Assembly (NCBI GenBank): GCA_947581615.1 | Contig: CANPVD010000116.1 | Span: 1-64,000, forward strand | Origin: Candidatus Humimonas hydrogenitrophica | GTDB lineage: Bacteria > Gemmatimonadota > Gemmatimonadetes > Palauibacterales > Palauibacteraceae | Reading direction: 5' to 3' | DNA: 64,000 bases | Shown: one piece after another, positions 52,972 through 61,723 of the stretch | Layout of the letters: every line of letters starts with the position of its first letter | Numbering within the stretch: the first letter of the stretch is position 1 | Made by a program: the position numbers and the translations under genes | The notes under the pieces: generated by a model | The model's database searches: none | What the model saw: the letters and a program-made list of their open reading frames with translations, nothing else | Told to the model about the DNA's origin: nothing

Positions 52972-55128
52972 TCACGCGCCCCACCCCGGCTCGCCGACCA
53001 GGATCCGGGCGTCGACCGCCACGCACCGCTCCGGTTCGGGGAAGGCGAGGAACGGGTTCACGTCCAGCTCGCGAATCTCCGGGTGATCGCCCACCAGCTG
53101 GCTCACCCGTTCCAGGACCTCGGCCACCCGCTCGAAGCACACGCCCGGCTCCCCCCTGACGCCCTCGAGGAGTCGCGCGCCCCGAATGTCTCGCACCATC
53201 TCGTTCGCGTCCACGTCCCTCACGGGCTGGACCCGGAAGGTGACGTCGCCGAGCGCCTCCACGTACACGCCCCCGAGCCCGAACATGATGAGGGGCCCGA
53301 AGTTGGGTTCGAGCGTCATGCCCACGATGGTCTCCCGGCCGCCACGCACCATGGGCTGCACGACCGCGCCCGTCATCACCGCGCCGTCGGGCCAGGTCGC
53401 GGCCCGCGACTCCATGTCACGGTATGCCACGCGCACGGCCCGGGACTCATCCAGCTCCAGCGCCACGGCTCCCGCCTCGGACTTGTGGGACAGCCCCGGC
53501 GCCACCGCCTTGAGCACGACCGGGTAGCCGAGCTCGCTCGCGGCCGCCGCGGCTTCGTCGGCGCTCTCCACCACCCGGTAGGAAACCACCGGGATCCGGT
53601 ACGCCTCGAGAACCTCGAGCGCCTGCGGGACGGGCAGCAGCGTCCGTCCCTCGCTCGCCGCCCCGGCCAGCACGCGATCCGCGCGCTCCCGGTCGACATC
53701 CTCGAAATGGCGGACCTCGCCCACGGGCCTGGCGAGCCAGCGCCGGTGTTTCTCCATGGCCGCCAGGGCGCGGGCCGCGGACTCCGGGAAGATGTAGGCC
53801 GGGATCCGGGCTTCGTGGAGCTCGGCCATGCCCCGCGGGAGCCCCTCGCGTCCCATGAGGACGGCCATCACCGGCTTGGAGGCCCCTTCGGCCACCGAGC
53901 GAATGGCCCGGGCCACGTCGCCCGAGTCCACGCCCAGGGGCGGCACGAAGGCGGCGATGACCGCGTCCACCTCCTCGTCGGCGAGCACGATCCCGAGCAC
54001 CGAGCCGTATTCCTCGGCCCGGGCGCTGGCGATCATGTCCACCGGGTTCGCCACGCTCGCTTCCTCGGGGAGGAGGTCCCGGAGGCGGGCCTGCGCACCC
54101 TCGGACAGGGGGGAGACCTCCAGGCCGCGAGACTCGCACGCATCGGCGATGATGATCCCGGGTCCGCCGGCGTTCGTCACGATCGCCACCCGGGGCCCCT
54201 CCGGCAGAGGCGCGTTGCCGAAGGCCATGGCGGCGTCGAACAGCTCCTCGACCGTATCCACGCGCAGCACGCCGCACTGGGCGAAGAGCGCGTCGGTGGC
54301 CACGTCCATGGCCGCCATCGCTCCCGTGTGGCTCGATGCGGCGCGGGCGCCGGCGCGGCTGCGTCCCGCCTTCACCGCGATCACGGGCTTGTTGCGGGTC
54401 ACCTCCCTGGCGATGCGCGTGAAGCGCCGCGGGTTTCCGAAGTTCTCCAGGTAGAGGAGAATGACGCCGACGCCGGGATCGTCGCGCCAGTAGGCCAGGA
54501 GGTCGTTTCCGGAGACGTCGGCCTTGTTACCCATGGACACGAACTGGCTGACGCCGATCCCGTACTCGGCCGCGTAGTCCAGGATCGTGACGCCCATGGC
54601 CCCCGACTGGCTCATGAACGCGATGGGCCCGGAGGGCGGCATGGAGGGGGCGAAGGTCGCGTTCATGGACATCTCGCCCGAGGTGTTGATCACCCCCATG
54701 CAGTTGGGGCCGACCATCCGCATGCCGTGGGTGCGGACGATGTCGAGCAGCTCCCGCTCCCGGACGATCCCGGCGCCTCCCACCTCCTTGAAGCCGGCGC
54801 TGATCACGACCACCCCCGGGATCCCGGCCTCGGCGCACTGCTCGACCACGGAGCGGACGTGCTCCTTCGGAACCACCACGACGGCCAGGTCGGGGACCTC
54901 GGGAAGGTCCCCGACCGATGGGAAGGCCTGCATCGAGTGGACCGCCGCGGCGCCGGGGTTTACCGGATATACGGTGCCCTGGAAGCCGTGCACGAGGAGA
55001 TTGTCCACGATCTGGTAGCCGATCGTGCCGGGACGGCGGCTGGCGCCGATCACCGCGATCGAAGACGGGCGCAGGATGGCGTCGAGGGATGGGCGCACGG
55101 GCCGTGGGGCCCGGTCGACATCGTTCAA
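52972..55128 (-). CDS. Fused alpha-beta acyl-CoA synthetase, NDP-forming (acetate-CoA ligase, ADP-forming family)
   Basis: A 718-residue enzyme in which the CoA-binding/ligase alpha part (residues 1-450) is fused to an ATP-grasp beta part (500-718). Seen: PSSIAVIGASRRPGTIGY (CoA-binding Rossmann), VVISAGFKEVGGAG, GPNCMGVIN, SQSGAMGVTILDYA, the phospho-His segment RAASSHTGAMAAM, and ATP-grasp VLKAVAPGLSHKSEAGAVAL and ELDVNPFLAF. It links acyl-CoA and ADP/ATP; substrate may be acetate or another acid. The likely start is TTG at 55128, overlapping the dnaN stop as TTGA. Confidence 0.92.
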   Translation of the reverse strand: MNDVDRAPRPVRPSLDAILRPSSIAVIGASRRPGTIGYQIVDNLLVHGFQGTVYPVNPGAAAVHSMQAFPSVGDLPEVPDLAVVVVPKEHVRSVVEQCAEAGIPGVVVISAGFKEVGGAGIVRERELLDIVRTHGMRMVGPNCMGVINTSGEMSMNATFAPSMPPSGPIAFMSQSGAMGVTILDYAAEYGIGVSQFVSMGNKADVSGNDLLAYWRDDPGVGVILLYLENFGNPRRFTRIAREVTRNKPVIAVKAGRSRAGARAASSHTGAMAAMDVATDALFAQCGVLRVDTVEELFDAAMAFGNAPLPEGPRVAIVTNAGGPGIIIADACESRGLEVSPLSEGAQARLRDLLPEEASVANPVDMIASARAEEYGSVLGIVLADEEVDAVIAAFVPPLGVDSGDVARAIRSVAEGASKPVMAVLMGREGLPRGMAELHEARIPAYIFPESAARALAAMEKHRRWLARPVGEVRHFEDVDRERADRVLAGAASEGRTLLPVPQALEVLEAYRIPVVSYRVVESADEAAAAASELGYPVVLKAVAPGLSHKSEAGAVALELDESRAVRVAYRDMESRAATWPDGAVMTGAVVQPMVRGGRETIVGMTLEPNFGPLIMFGLGGVYVEALGDVTFRVQPVRDVDANEMVRDIRGARLLEGVRGEPGVCFERVAEVLERVSQLVGDHPEIRELDVNPFLAFPEPERCVAVDARILVGEPGWGA

Positions 55129-56228
55129 TCGAGGAGCCGCAGCGGCATCACCAGGCAGAGGTAATCGGGCTCGCCCCCGGCCGGCCGAAAGGTCGCCGCC
55201 CGTTCCGGGGCCCGGAACTCGATGCGGACGTCCTCGTCCGGCATGTAACGCAGCACCTCCAGCAGGTAGTTGGCGTTGAAGCCTATCTCGAGCGTCTCTC
55301 CCTGGTAGTCGACCGAGACCTCGTCCTCGGCCTCTCCGAGGTCCGGCGTCTGGACGCGGAAGCCGAGAGTCCCCTCGGAGAATGAAAGGCGGACGCGGTG
55401 CGTCTGGTCGCTGGCCACCACGGCCATGCGCCGGATCGCCTTCTCGAGCGCCCCCGTACTGCCGACCGCCTGCTTGTCGTTGTCGGAGGGGATGACCTGC
55501 TCGTAGTTGGGATACGGCCCCTCGATGAGGCGGGTGTACACCACCCTTGTCGCGGACCGGAAGGCCAGGTGGTTCTCGGACCGCGCCACCTCCACCTCCT
55601 CGTCGGCCTCGAACAGCCGCTCGACTTGCTGCAGGGCTTTCGGAGGCACGATGAGGTCGGCTTCGGGAGCGTCCACCTCCTCCAGCGGGAACGTCATGCG
55701 CGCCAGCCGGTGGCCATTGGTGGCGACCATGGTGCAGTGGTCGGAGCGCAACTGCCACAACACCCCGTTCAGAATGGGTCGGCTCTCCTCGGTCGACGCC
55801 GCGAAGGCCGTGTGCCCGATGAGCTCCTGGAGCGTCCCCGCCGTCACCTTCCAGCTCTCGGAGAAGTCGACCTCCGGGAAGGACGGGAACTCCCCCTCGG
55901 GGAGCCCGAACAGCTTGAAGCGGCTCTTCCCGCAGGACAGCTCGATCTGGTCGCCATCCGCGACCAGGTGCACCGGGGCGCTCTCGAGCTCCCGGGCGAT
56001 GTCGGAGATCTTCCGGGCGGGAACGGTGATCGCTCCGGCCTGCTCCACCTCGGCGTCCACGCCCACCGACACCGAGATATCCAGGTCGGTACCGCTCATC
56101 TCGAGCCTGGCTCCCTGCGCCCGCAGGAGAATGTTCGAGAGGACCGGCAGGGTCGTCTTGTTGGGGATCGTGGCCGCCACGGCCCCGAGTCCCTCCTGCA
56201 ACTTCTCGCGCGTTATCGAAAGCCTCAT
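55125..56228 (-). CDS. dnaN: DNA polymerase III beta subunit (sliding clamp)
   Basis: Ring clamp that keeps the replicase on DNA. The 367-residue protein has the three-domain clamp pattern starting MRLSITREKLQEGLGAVAAT, LPVLSNILLRA, GTDLDISV and ending YLCLVMPLRLLD, with PILNGVLWQL and FRSATRVVYTRLIEGPYPNYEQVIP. Length is typical. It lies directly after oriC and dnaA on the same strand. Confidence 0.97.
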   Translation of the reverse strand: MRLSITREKLQEGLGAVAATIPNKTTLPVLSNILLRAQGARLEMSGTDLDISVSVGVDAEVEQAGAITVPARKISDIARELESAPVHLVADGDQIELSCGKSRFKLFGLPEGEFPSFPEVDFSESWKVTAGTLQELIGHTAFAASTEESRPILNGVLWQLRSDHCTMVATNGHRLARMTFPLEEVDAPEADLIVPPKALQQVERLFEADEEVEVARSENHLAFRSATRVVYTRLIEGPYPNYEQVIPSDNDKQAVGSTGALEKAIRRMAVVASDQTHRVRLSFSEGTLGFRVQTPDLGEAEDEVSVDYQGETLEIGFNANYLLEVLRYMPDEDVRIEFRAPERAATFRPAGGEPDYLCLVMPLRLLD

Positions 56229-56519
56229 CGAGCTCCTCGTTCCTCCCGTGGCGGCGACTTTCCCCGGCGGTCTTCAGGGCTACGGTATGATATAGTAATC
56301 TTCGTAGTAGTAGTAGGGACCGTGGACATGTGGACATCTCGGGGTGGCGCGCAGGGAAGTCTAGCTTCCGTCAGCTGTTCCATATCTCCACCTCTTGTGG
56401 ACGGTCGGGGGAAAACCGGGCCTTCTTCGACGCCCATCCACACCCGCGGCGTCCGCCGGAAGCCTCTCCACCCCGATCCACATTCCGTCAACGGGTCCCC
56501 GCGGCGCGGGGGGAGACAC
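56229..56519. other. oriC: Chromosomal replication origin (oriC)
   Basis: The 291-bp gap between dnaA and dnaN. Read left to right it holds an AT-rich stretch (56286-56302), four TAG trios (56305-56316), GGGACC, and then two tandem DnaA-box-like 9-mers (CGTGGACAT at 56321, TGTGGACAT at 56329). More such boxes follow: TGTGGACGG at 56396, CCATCCACA at 56434 (opposite strand), CGATCCACA at 56474 (opposite strand). Order (AT-rich, trios, GC patch, boxes) is that of the bacterial basal unwinding system. All boxes deviate from TTATCCACA but fit GC-rich variants with TCCACA cores. Confidence 0.85.
56305..56316 (+). repeat. DnaA-trio repeat (TAG x4)
   Basis: Four consecutive TAG triplets beside a DnaA box; DnaA trios of this kind guide DnaA onto single-stranded DNA in other bacteria. 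Part of oriC. Confidence 0.7.
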
Positions 56520-57893
56520 TCAGTGGCGCAACTCGTCCTGGAGCTCCCGGACCCGCACACGAAAGTCCGGGTCCGAGGCCATCTCGGCCTCGACCTTGTT
56601 GACCGAGTGGATGACGGTCGAGTGATCGCGCCCCCCGAAGAGCCCCCCGATCTCGGTGTAGGGCAGGTCGAGGAGAGTCTTGATCAGGTACATGGCAATC
56701 TGGCGGGGAACCGTGAGGGTCCGGGTCCGGCGCCTGGAGGTGAGGCCGTCCACGGTCACGTCCCACGCCTCCGCCGTTCTTCGTCGGATCTCCTCGGGCG
56801 TGGCGCGCTGCGGCTCGGGCTCCGGCTCGTCCGAACCCCCGAGCGCCTCTCGAGCCAGCTCGAGGGTGATCTCCCGGCGGGTCAGCGAGCTGTAGGCGAG
56901 CAGCTTGATGACGGCGCCCTCGAGCTGCCGGACCGACGTCTTGCGGTGGCGCGCGATGTATTCGATGACCTCGTCGTCCAGGACGAGGCGGTCCTCGGCC
57001 GCCTTCTTCTGCAGGATGGCGACGCGCGTCTCGAAGTCGGGTGGCTTGATGTCGGTGACCAGGCCCCACTCGAAGCGCGACACCAGGCGCTCCTGGAGGC
57101 CCGGGATCTCCTGTGGGGGTCGGTCGCTCGTGATGACGATCTGCTTCTGGGCGTCGTAGAGGGAGTTGAAGGTGTGGAAGAACTCCTCCTGCGTGCCCTC
57201 CTTGTTGCCCAGGAAGTGGACATCGTCCACCAGGAGCACGTCGATCCGACGGTAGCGCTGGCGGAACTCGGGCGTGCGTCCGCTCTGGATGGCCGAGATC
57301 ATCTCGTTCGTGAACTGCTCGGACGGGATGTAGGCGACCCGCCGGCCCGGCGCGCGGTCCAGGATGGCGTGCCCGATGGCATGCATGAGGTGCGTCTTGC
57401 CCAGGCCGGTGTCCCCGTAGATGAACAGAGGGTTGTAGGCCTTGGCCGGGGCATCGGCCACGCGCTGGCAGGCGGCCGCCGCCAGCTGGTTGTTCCCGCC
57501 GATGACGAAGCGCGAGAAGGTGTAACGCTCGTTGAGGCCGGAGGCGGACGGAGAGGCGGACGCGGCGGCCGACCCGGCCGCCGCGGGGGATGGGTGGGCG
57601 ACCTCGGAGGACCGGAACTCCGGGATCTGGATCCGGTCCGCGTGGCCCTGGTGCTCGAACCGGAGCTCGAGGGAGCGTCCCAGCTGACGCTCGGCCAGGT
57701 CGACCAGGAGCGGGCCGTACTTATCCTCGATCCACTCGACGGCGAACTTGGTGGGCGCGCCGACCACGAGCGTGTCGTCCGAGAGGGTGACGGCCTCCGT
57801 GGCCGAGAGCCACGTCCGGAACGTCTGCTCGGGAAGGACGTCCCGCGCGGCATCGGTGATGCGGGCCCAGACTTCGTTCGCGGTCAGTTCCAT
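56520..57893 (-). CDS. dnaA: Chromosomal replication initiator protein DnaA
   Basis: Binds oriC and opens it. The 457-residue protein has domain I (ANEVWARITDAARDVLPEQTF), an Ala/Ser/Pro linker domain II (about 100-120), the AAA+ domain III with NPLFIYGDTGLGKTHLMHAI (Walker A near 164), IDVLLVDDVHFL (Walker B near 220) and VSRFEWGLV (arginine box), and domain IV with the DNA-binding GGRDHSTVIHSVNKVE (near 424). The start ATG and promoter are clear. It is encoded divergently from rpmH. Confidence 0.98.
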   Translation of the reverse strand: MELTANEVWARITDAARDVLPEQTFRTWLSATEAVTLSDDTLVVGAPTKFAVEWIEDKYGPLLVDLAERQLGRSLELRFEHQGHADRIQIPEFRSSEVAHPSPAAAGSAAASASPSASGLNERYTFSRFVIGGNNQLAAAACQRVADAPAKAYNPLFIYGDTGLGKTHLMHAIGHAILDRAPGRRVAYIPSEQFTNEMISAIQSGRTPEFRQRYRRIDVLLVDDVHFLGNKEGTQEEFFHTFNSLYDAQKQIVITSDRPPQEIPGLQERLVSRFEWGLVTDIKPPDFETRVAILQKKAAEDRLVLDDEVIEYIARHRKTSVRQLEGAVIKLLAYSSLTRREITLELAREALGGSDEPEPEPQRATPEEIRRRTAEAWDVTVDGLTSRRRTRTLTVPRQIAMYLIKTLLDLPYTEIGGLFGGRDHSTVIHSVNKVEAEMASDPDFRVRVRELQDELRH

Positions 57894-57948
57894 GCAGCCT
57901 GAGTTCCAGGGTCGGCCCGAGCACCGGGGGCAGGAGACGGGGGGCCTC

Positions 57949-57977
57949 ATTGTAGAGAGGGTGACCGGGAGTGTCAA
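57949..57977 (-). promoter_or_regulatory. Strong sigma-70 promoter of dnaA
   Basis: Minus strand TTGACA, 17 bp, TACAAT, 56 bp before the dnaA start codon: perfect -35 box and near-perfect -10 box. Confidence 0.8.
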
Positions 57978-58020
57978 CGAGGTGGGCGGGGGGCACGAGG
58001 CGGGGGGAGCACGCCTCACT

Positions 58021-58049
58021 TTGACAGTGGTCGGCCCTGCGTCTATACT
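58021..58049 (+). promoter_or_regulatory. Strong sigma-70 promoter of rpmH-rnpA-yidD-yidC
   Basis: TTGACA, 17 bp, TATACT on the plus strand, about 98 bp before rpmH. It runs back to back with the dnaA promoter, the usual rpmH-dnaA arrangement. Confidence 0.8.
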
Positions 58050-58146
58050 GATCGGCTCCTCGAAAAGCCGAGGCTCCGAACCGACGCCGCTCGCACGGAG
58101 CACGCCGCGAGCCGGCCCGCTGTCCCCGCGATCATAGACGAGTGTC

Positions 58147-58317
58147 ATGGGAAGGACGTGCAGCAAGACCACCAATCGCAAGCGCCGCCGCGACCATGGC
58201 TTCCGGGCCCGTATGAAGACCAAGGGTGGCCGCAAGACGCTCGCCCGTCGTCGCCGGAGGGGCCGCAAGCGGCTCAGCGTGAGCCGCGAGCGCGTTCGCA
58301 AGCATCGGGGCCGCTGA
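58147..58317 (+). CDS. rpmH: 50S ribosomal protein L34
   Basis: A 56-residue, very basic ribosomal protein. The core [20 protein letters not shown] then RRGRKRLSV matches L34 ([20 protein letters not shown]). The N-terminus [15 protein letters not shown] differs from the usual MKRTYQPSKRKRKR start, and a 12-residue basic tail ([12 protein letters not shown]) follows the normal end. First gene of the rpmH-rnpA-yidD-yidC unit beside dnaA, which supports the call. Confidence 0.95.
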   Translation: MGRTCSKTTNRKRRRDHGFRARMKTKGGRKTLARRRRRGRKRLSVSRERVRKHRGR

Positions 58318-58365
58318 GGAGGCCGCCGGGGCCGCCGCGAGTCCGAGAGACGAGGGTGACGTTGC

Positions 58366-58737
58366 GTGAGCGCGGGAGAGCGCTTTCCGCGCGCGGCGCG
58401 CCTGCGGTCCTCGCAGGAGATTCGCGCGACCTTTCGGGAGGGCCGCCGCCACGCGGGGCGCGACCTGGACCTGTTCGCCAGGGCCTCCCGGAGCGGGCGG
58501 CCGCGGGTGGCCGTCGTCGTTCCGACGCACGGCCGCACCATCGTGGAGCGCAACCGGCTCCGCCGACGGCTACGCGAGATTCTGCGCCGGGAATGGCTCC
58601 CGGTCGCGGTGGGTGAGGGCACGAGCGTGGATATGGTGGTGCGGGCCCGCGCCACGGCATACGACCTCGGCTTCGGGGAGCTGCGCTCCGGGCTCCTGGA
58701 GGTGCTGGGAGGGCTGACGTGGCCGCGCGGTTCCTGA
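58366..58737 (+). CDS. rnpA: Ribonuclease P protein component
   Basis: Protein cofactor of RNase P, which matures tRNA 5' ends. The 123-residue basic protein has [20 protein letters not shown] at the start and the RNR signature [15 protein letters not shown] (residues 64-78). GTG start at 58366 is preceded by a weak GAGGGTGA; the position between rpmH and yidD is the family norm. The end overlaps yidD by 19 bp. Confidence 0.95.
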   Translation: MSAGERFPRAARLRSSQEIRATFREGRRHAGRDLDLFARASRSGRPRVAVVVPTHGRTIVERNRLRRRLREILRREWLPVAVGEGTSVDMVVRARATAYDLGFGELRSGLLEVLGGLTWPRGS

Positions 58738-58982
58738 TCCTGCTCATCCGGGTGTACCGGGCGGCGTTCTCGCCGCTCCTCCCGCCAGCGTGTCGCTACA
58801 CGCCGACCTGCTCGGAGTATGCGCTCGAGGCCGTGGAGCGTTTCGGCGCCCTCCGGGGCGGGTGGCTCGCCGCTCGCAGGCTGCTGCGCTGCCACCCCTT
58901 CGGGGGCTTCGGTCCCGATCCGGTGCCGCCCGCCGACGGTGCGTCGGTCCGGACGGAGGCCGCGGGGCGCGGGGCGACCTGA
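58719..58982 (+). CDS. yidD: Membrane protein insertion efficiency factor YidD
   Basis: An 87-residue amphipathic membrane-associated protein aiding YidC-dependent insertion. Seen: [38 protein letters not shown], and [17 protein letters not shown], with the conserved cysteines in [10 protein letters not shown] and RCHPF. GTG start inside the end of rnpA. Confidence 0.95.
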   Translation: MAARFLILLIRVYRAAFSPLLPPACRYTPTCSEYALEAVERFGALRGGWLAARRLLRCHPFGGFGPDPVPPADGASVRTEAAGRGAT

Positions 58983-58986
58983 CGCG

Positions 58987-60759
58987 ATGGAGAAGCGCGT
59001 AACCGTGGCGATCGTGCTCATGATCGCCGTCGTCGTGATCACGAACCTCCTGTTCCCGCCTTCGTCGCCCAGGCAACCACCGGGGGCGGCCGTGGATTCG
59101 GCCGCCGTGGCGGTGGGTGGTGGCGCGGTCGCGGGCAGCGCTTCCACGGCGCCGGACTCGGCGTCGGCTTCCGGAGCCGTTGGAGCGCCGGCGGGCAGTC
59201 TGGCGGCCGGCGGCCGCACGGAGAGCGTCGCGGCGCCCGACACCGGGACCGCGGTGGCCGGCCCGGCGCCGTCCCTGGGGGACCAGGGCGCGACCGAGGC
59301 GGCGCCGGGCGACACCATCCGGGTTCGCACCCCCCTGTACACCCTGGCGTTCGACACGCGTGGGGCCCGCCTGGTCAGCGCCACGCTCCGGCACTACGCC
59401 TCGTTCGCGAGCGGCGACTCCGCCGGCCGGAGGGCGGAGCTGGTACGCAGCGGCGAACACCTGCTGTCCTGGCGTGTGGCCGTCGGTCCGGACACCCTCG
59501 ATCTGTCCGGGCGCCGGTTCGAGCCCAGTGCTCCGTCCGTACGGGTGGACAGCGGCGGCGGGGCCGACAGTCTCTCGTTCCGGTATGCCGTCCCCGGGAC
59601 GAAGCTGGTGTATCGGGTCACCTACCGGTTCGAGCCGGACCGGTACCTGGTGGACGTGCACGGCGCCTTCGAGGGCCTCGGCTCGCGGGGCTACACGGTG
59701 CTCGCCTGGCTGGGCAGCGGCATCCGGACGAACGAGGCGCATCCGGGGGAGGATTACAAGCACCTCGCCTACGTCGTGAACGGGCAGCAGGGAGTGAAGA
59801 GCCAGGGGCTCGACGACGTGAAGCCCGACAGCGTGCGGACGCCGGAGGGGGCGCCCTTCCGGTGGGTGGCCGTGAAGGACAAGTACTTCCTGGAGGCCCT
59901 GATCGCGCCCCGCGGGAAGCAGGGATTCGGCGGCCTCCTGGTGACCGGCGACGCGGCGCAGCACACCGCCCACATGGAAGCGGCGCTTCCCGTCCCGGCC
60001 GGCCAGCCCGGCTTCGAGCTCCAGTCCTACCTGGGCCCGCAGGAGTTCGATCGCCTGGCCGCCATCGGCCAGGAGATCCAGAACGTGAACCCCTACGGTT
60101 GGCAGTGGCTCCGGTTCATCATCCGGCCGCTCGCCGGGCTCATCACCAAGATCCTCACGTGGCTCCACAACGTCCTGGGCCTGCAGTACGGATGGGTGCT
60201 CATCCTGTTCGGGATCCTGATGCGGGTCGTCCTGTTCCCGCTGTACCAGAAGTCGATGCGGGCCCAGATGGCCCAGATGAAGGTGCAGCCGCTGGTCAAG
60301 GAGCTACAGGCCAAGTACAAGGACGAGCCGGAGAAACTCCAGAAGGAGATGATGCGGGTCTACCGGGAGCACAACATCAACCCGCTGGCCGGGTGCCTGC
60401 CGATGATGCTCCCCTTTCCCGTCCTGATCACGCTGTTCTTCGTGTTCGAGAACACGATCGAGTTCCGGGGCGTGCCCTTCCTGTGGCTGCCGGACCTCTC
60501 GCTCCAGGATCCGCTCTACATCATCCCGGTCGCCATGGGACTGTCGATGTTCCTGCTGCAATGGATCGGACAGCGCGGCATGGAGCGGAACACGCAGATG
60601 AAGATGATGGGCTACGCCATGCCCGTCGTCATGACCTTCCTGTTCGCCCGGTTCCCGGCCGGCCTGAACCTGTACTACACGACCAGCAACCTGGCATCGC
60701 TGCCGCAGCAGTGGTATCTGGCCAGGGAGCGAATGGAGGAGGGCGGGGACTCCCGGTAG
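58987..60759 (+). CDS. yidC: Membrane protein insertase YidC
   Basis: Inserts proteins into the inner membrane, alone or with SecYEG. The 590-residue protein has an N-terminal helix (VAIVLMIAVVVITNLLF), a low-complexity Ala/Ser/Gly/Pro stretch (about 25-95), the periplasmic domain (about 100-365), and the C-terminal insertase domain with helices YGWVLILFGILMRVVLFPLY, NINPLAGCLPMMLPFPVLITLFFVF and YAMPVVMTFLFARFPAGLNLYY. The conserved Arg of the hydrophilic groove lies in the first (ILMRVVLFP). It ends the rpmH unit. Confidence 0.96.
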   Translation: MEKRVTVAIVLMIAVVVITNLLFPPSSPRQPPGAAVDSAAVAVGGGAVAGSASTAPDSASASGAVGAPAGSLAAGGRTESVAAPDTGTAVAGPAPSLGDQGATEAAPGDTIRVRTPLYTLAFDTRGARLVSATLRHYASFASGDSAGRRAELVRSGEHLLSWRVAVGPDTLDLSGRRFEPSAPSVRVDSGGGADSLSFRYAVPGTKLVYRVTYRFEPDRYLVDVHGAFEGLGSRGYTVLAWLGSGIRTNEAHPGEDYKHLAYVVNGQQGVKSQGLDDVKPDSVRTPEGAPFRWVAVKDKYFLEALIAPRGKQGFGGLLVTGDAAQHTAHMEAALPVPAGQPGFELQSYLGPQEFDRLAAIGQEIQNVNPYGWQWLRFIIRPLAGLITKILTWLHNVLGLQYGWVLILFGILMRVVLFPLYQKSMRAQMAQMKVQPLVKELQAKYKDEPEKLQKEMMRVYREHNINPLAGCLPMMLPFPVLITLFFVFENTIEFRGVPFLWLPDLSLQDPLYIIPVAMGLSMFLLQWIGQRGMERNTQMKMMGYAMPVVMTFLFARFPAGLNLYYTTSNLASLPQQWYLARERMEEGGDSR

Positions 60760-60821
60760 GGTCCTCCCCCCGCTGCCCGGACGGGAGGGGCCGGGTGCTC
60801 CGGGGCGGGGACCGGGCCGCC

Positions 60822-61691
60822 TCAGTGCACCAGCGTGAACACGACTCCCAACAGCGTTTCGTTCTGTCTCCAGAACTGCTCGGCGCGCGAGGGCCCCGCC
60901 CCGCCGTCCAGACCGAGTCGGAACCTGCCTCCGCCGAACCGCACGCCGGCCTGCCCCGAGAGGATCGGGTCCCATCCCAGCTCCGCCCAGGAGAAGGCCT
61001 CGACGCCCGCGTAGGGGGCGAAGGGTCCCCAGCGCACGCCCGTCGGCTCCCAATCGAAGCCGGCGCGCACCGACGCGGCCACGAAGTTCCGCTTGGAGCG
61101 CACGATGGAGCCCGGACCCCCGTACAGGATGAGCCCGTGTAGAGGAGAGCCCTGGACGAGGATCTCCACGCCCTCCCGGCTGGTGGAGTGCGGAAGGGCG
61201 CCGGTGCGAACCATGTACTCGTCGCCCAGGTGCGAGCTCACGTGGTAGAGCTCCGCCCGGGCAGCCAGCCCCCGCCATCCGGCCCGCAGTTGCAGGCCCA
61301 CGCGGAAGTGGGCCTCCCGGAACTCGTTGTTCCGGCTCTGGAGATCGAAGCGGGCGAAGGCCCCGCCGGCGAGACCGATGGCGAGTCGCAGGGAGCGATC
61401 GGGGGGGGACGGAGGGACGGGCCGCGCGGCGCCCGAGTCGTCCCGCGAGCCGCGGCTCAACCACACCGCGAAGGCATCCCCGAAATTGGCCAGCCCCACC
61501 GTCCTGTGCTCCGAGCCGCGGTGAATTCGGACCGGCGCCAGTCGGGTGCCGGGCTCGATGGCGGAGGCGAGGGGAGGCCGGAACGGGTAGCCGTCGGGAC
61601 CGTCGAGGAGGCGCGTGGACTGCCCGACCACGGCCCGGGGCGGGCACAGGCCGAGCACGCACAGGAGGAGCGCCGCCGGGAACGCGCGCAT
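60822..61691 (-). CDS. DUF1207 family protein (probable outer-membrane/periplasmic barrel)
   Basis: A 289-residue secreted protein. A signal peptide MRAFPAALLLCVLGLCPP with cleavage after VVGQ is followed by DGYPFRPPLASAIEP, then beta-rich repeats: GGAFARFDLQSRNNEF, the signature AELYHVSSHLGDEYMVR, GLILYGGPGSIVRS, and a terminal VFTLVH. These match DUF1207 proteins, whose role is unknown but which look like barrels. ATG at 61691 fits the signal peptide better than a longer reading frame. It follows the Fpg-like gene by 32 bp on the same strand. Confidence 0.85.
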   Translation of the reverse strand: MRAFPAALLLCVLGLCPPRAVVGQSTRLLDGPDGYPFRPPLASAIEPGTRLAPVRIHRGSEHRTVGLANFGDAFAVWLSRGSRDDSGAARPVPPSPPDRSLRLAIGLAGGAFARFDLQSRNNEFREAHFRVGLQLRAGWRGLAARAELYHVSSHLGDEYMVRTGALPHSTSREGVEILVQGSPLHGLILYGGPGSIVRSKRNFVAASVRAGFDWEPTGVRWGPFAPYAGVEAFSWAELGWDPILSGQAGVRFGGGRFRLGLDGGAGPSRAEQFWRQNETLLGVVFTLVH

Positions 61692-61723
61692 CGCCGCGGT
61701 CCCGGCGGAGGCCGCCCGATCCG

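Noticed and set aside
50563-55164. 1533-codon plus-strand open frame
   Set aside because: Runs antisense to MBL, Nudix, Yip1, receiver and acyl-CoA synthetase genes, with low-complexity sequence and no motif; GC-rich DNA makes such frames long by chance.
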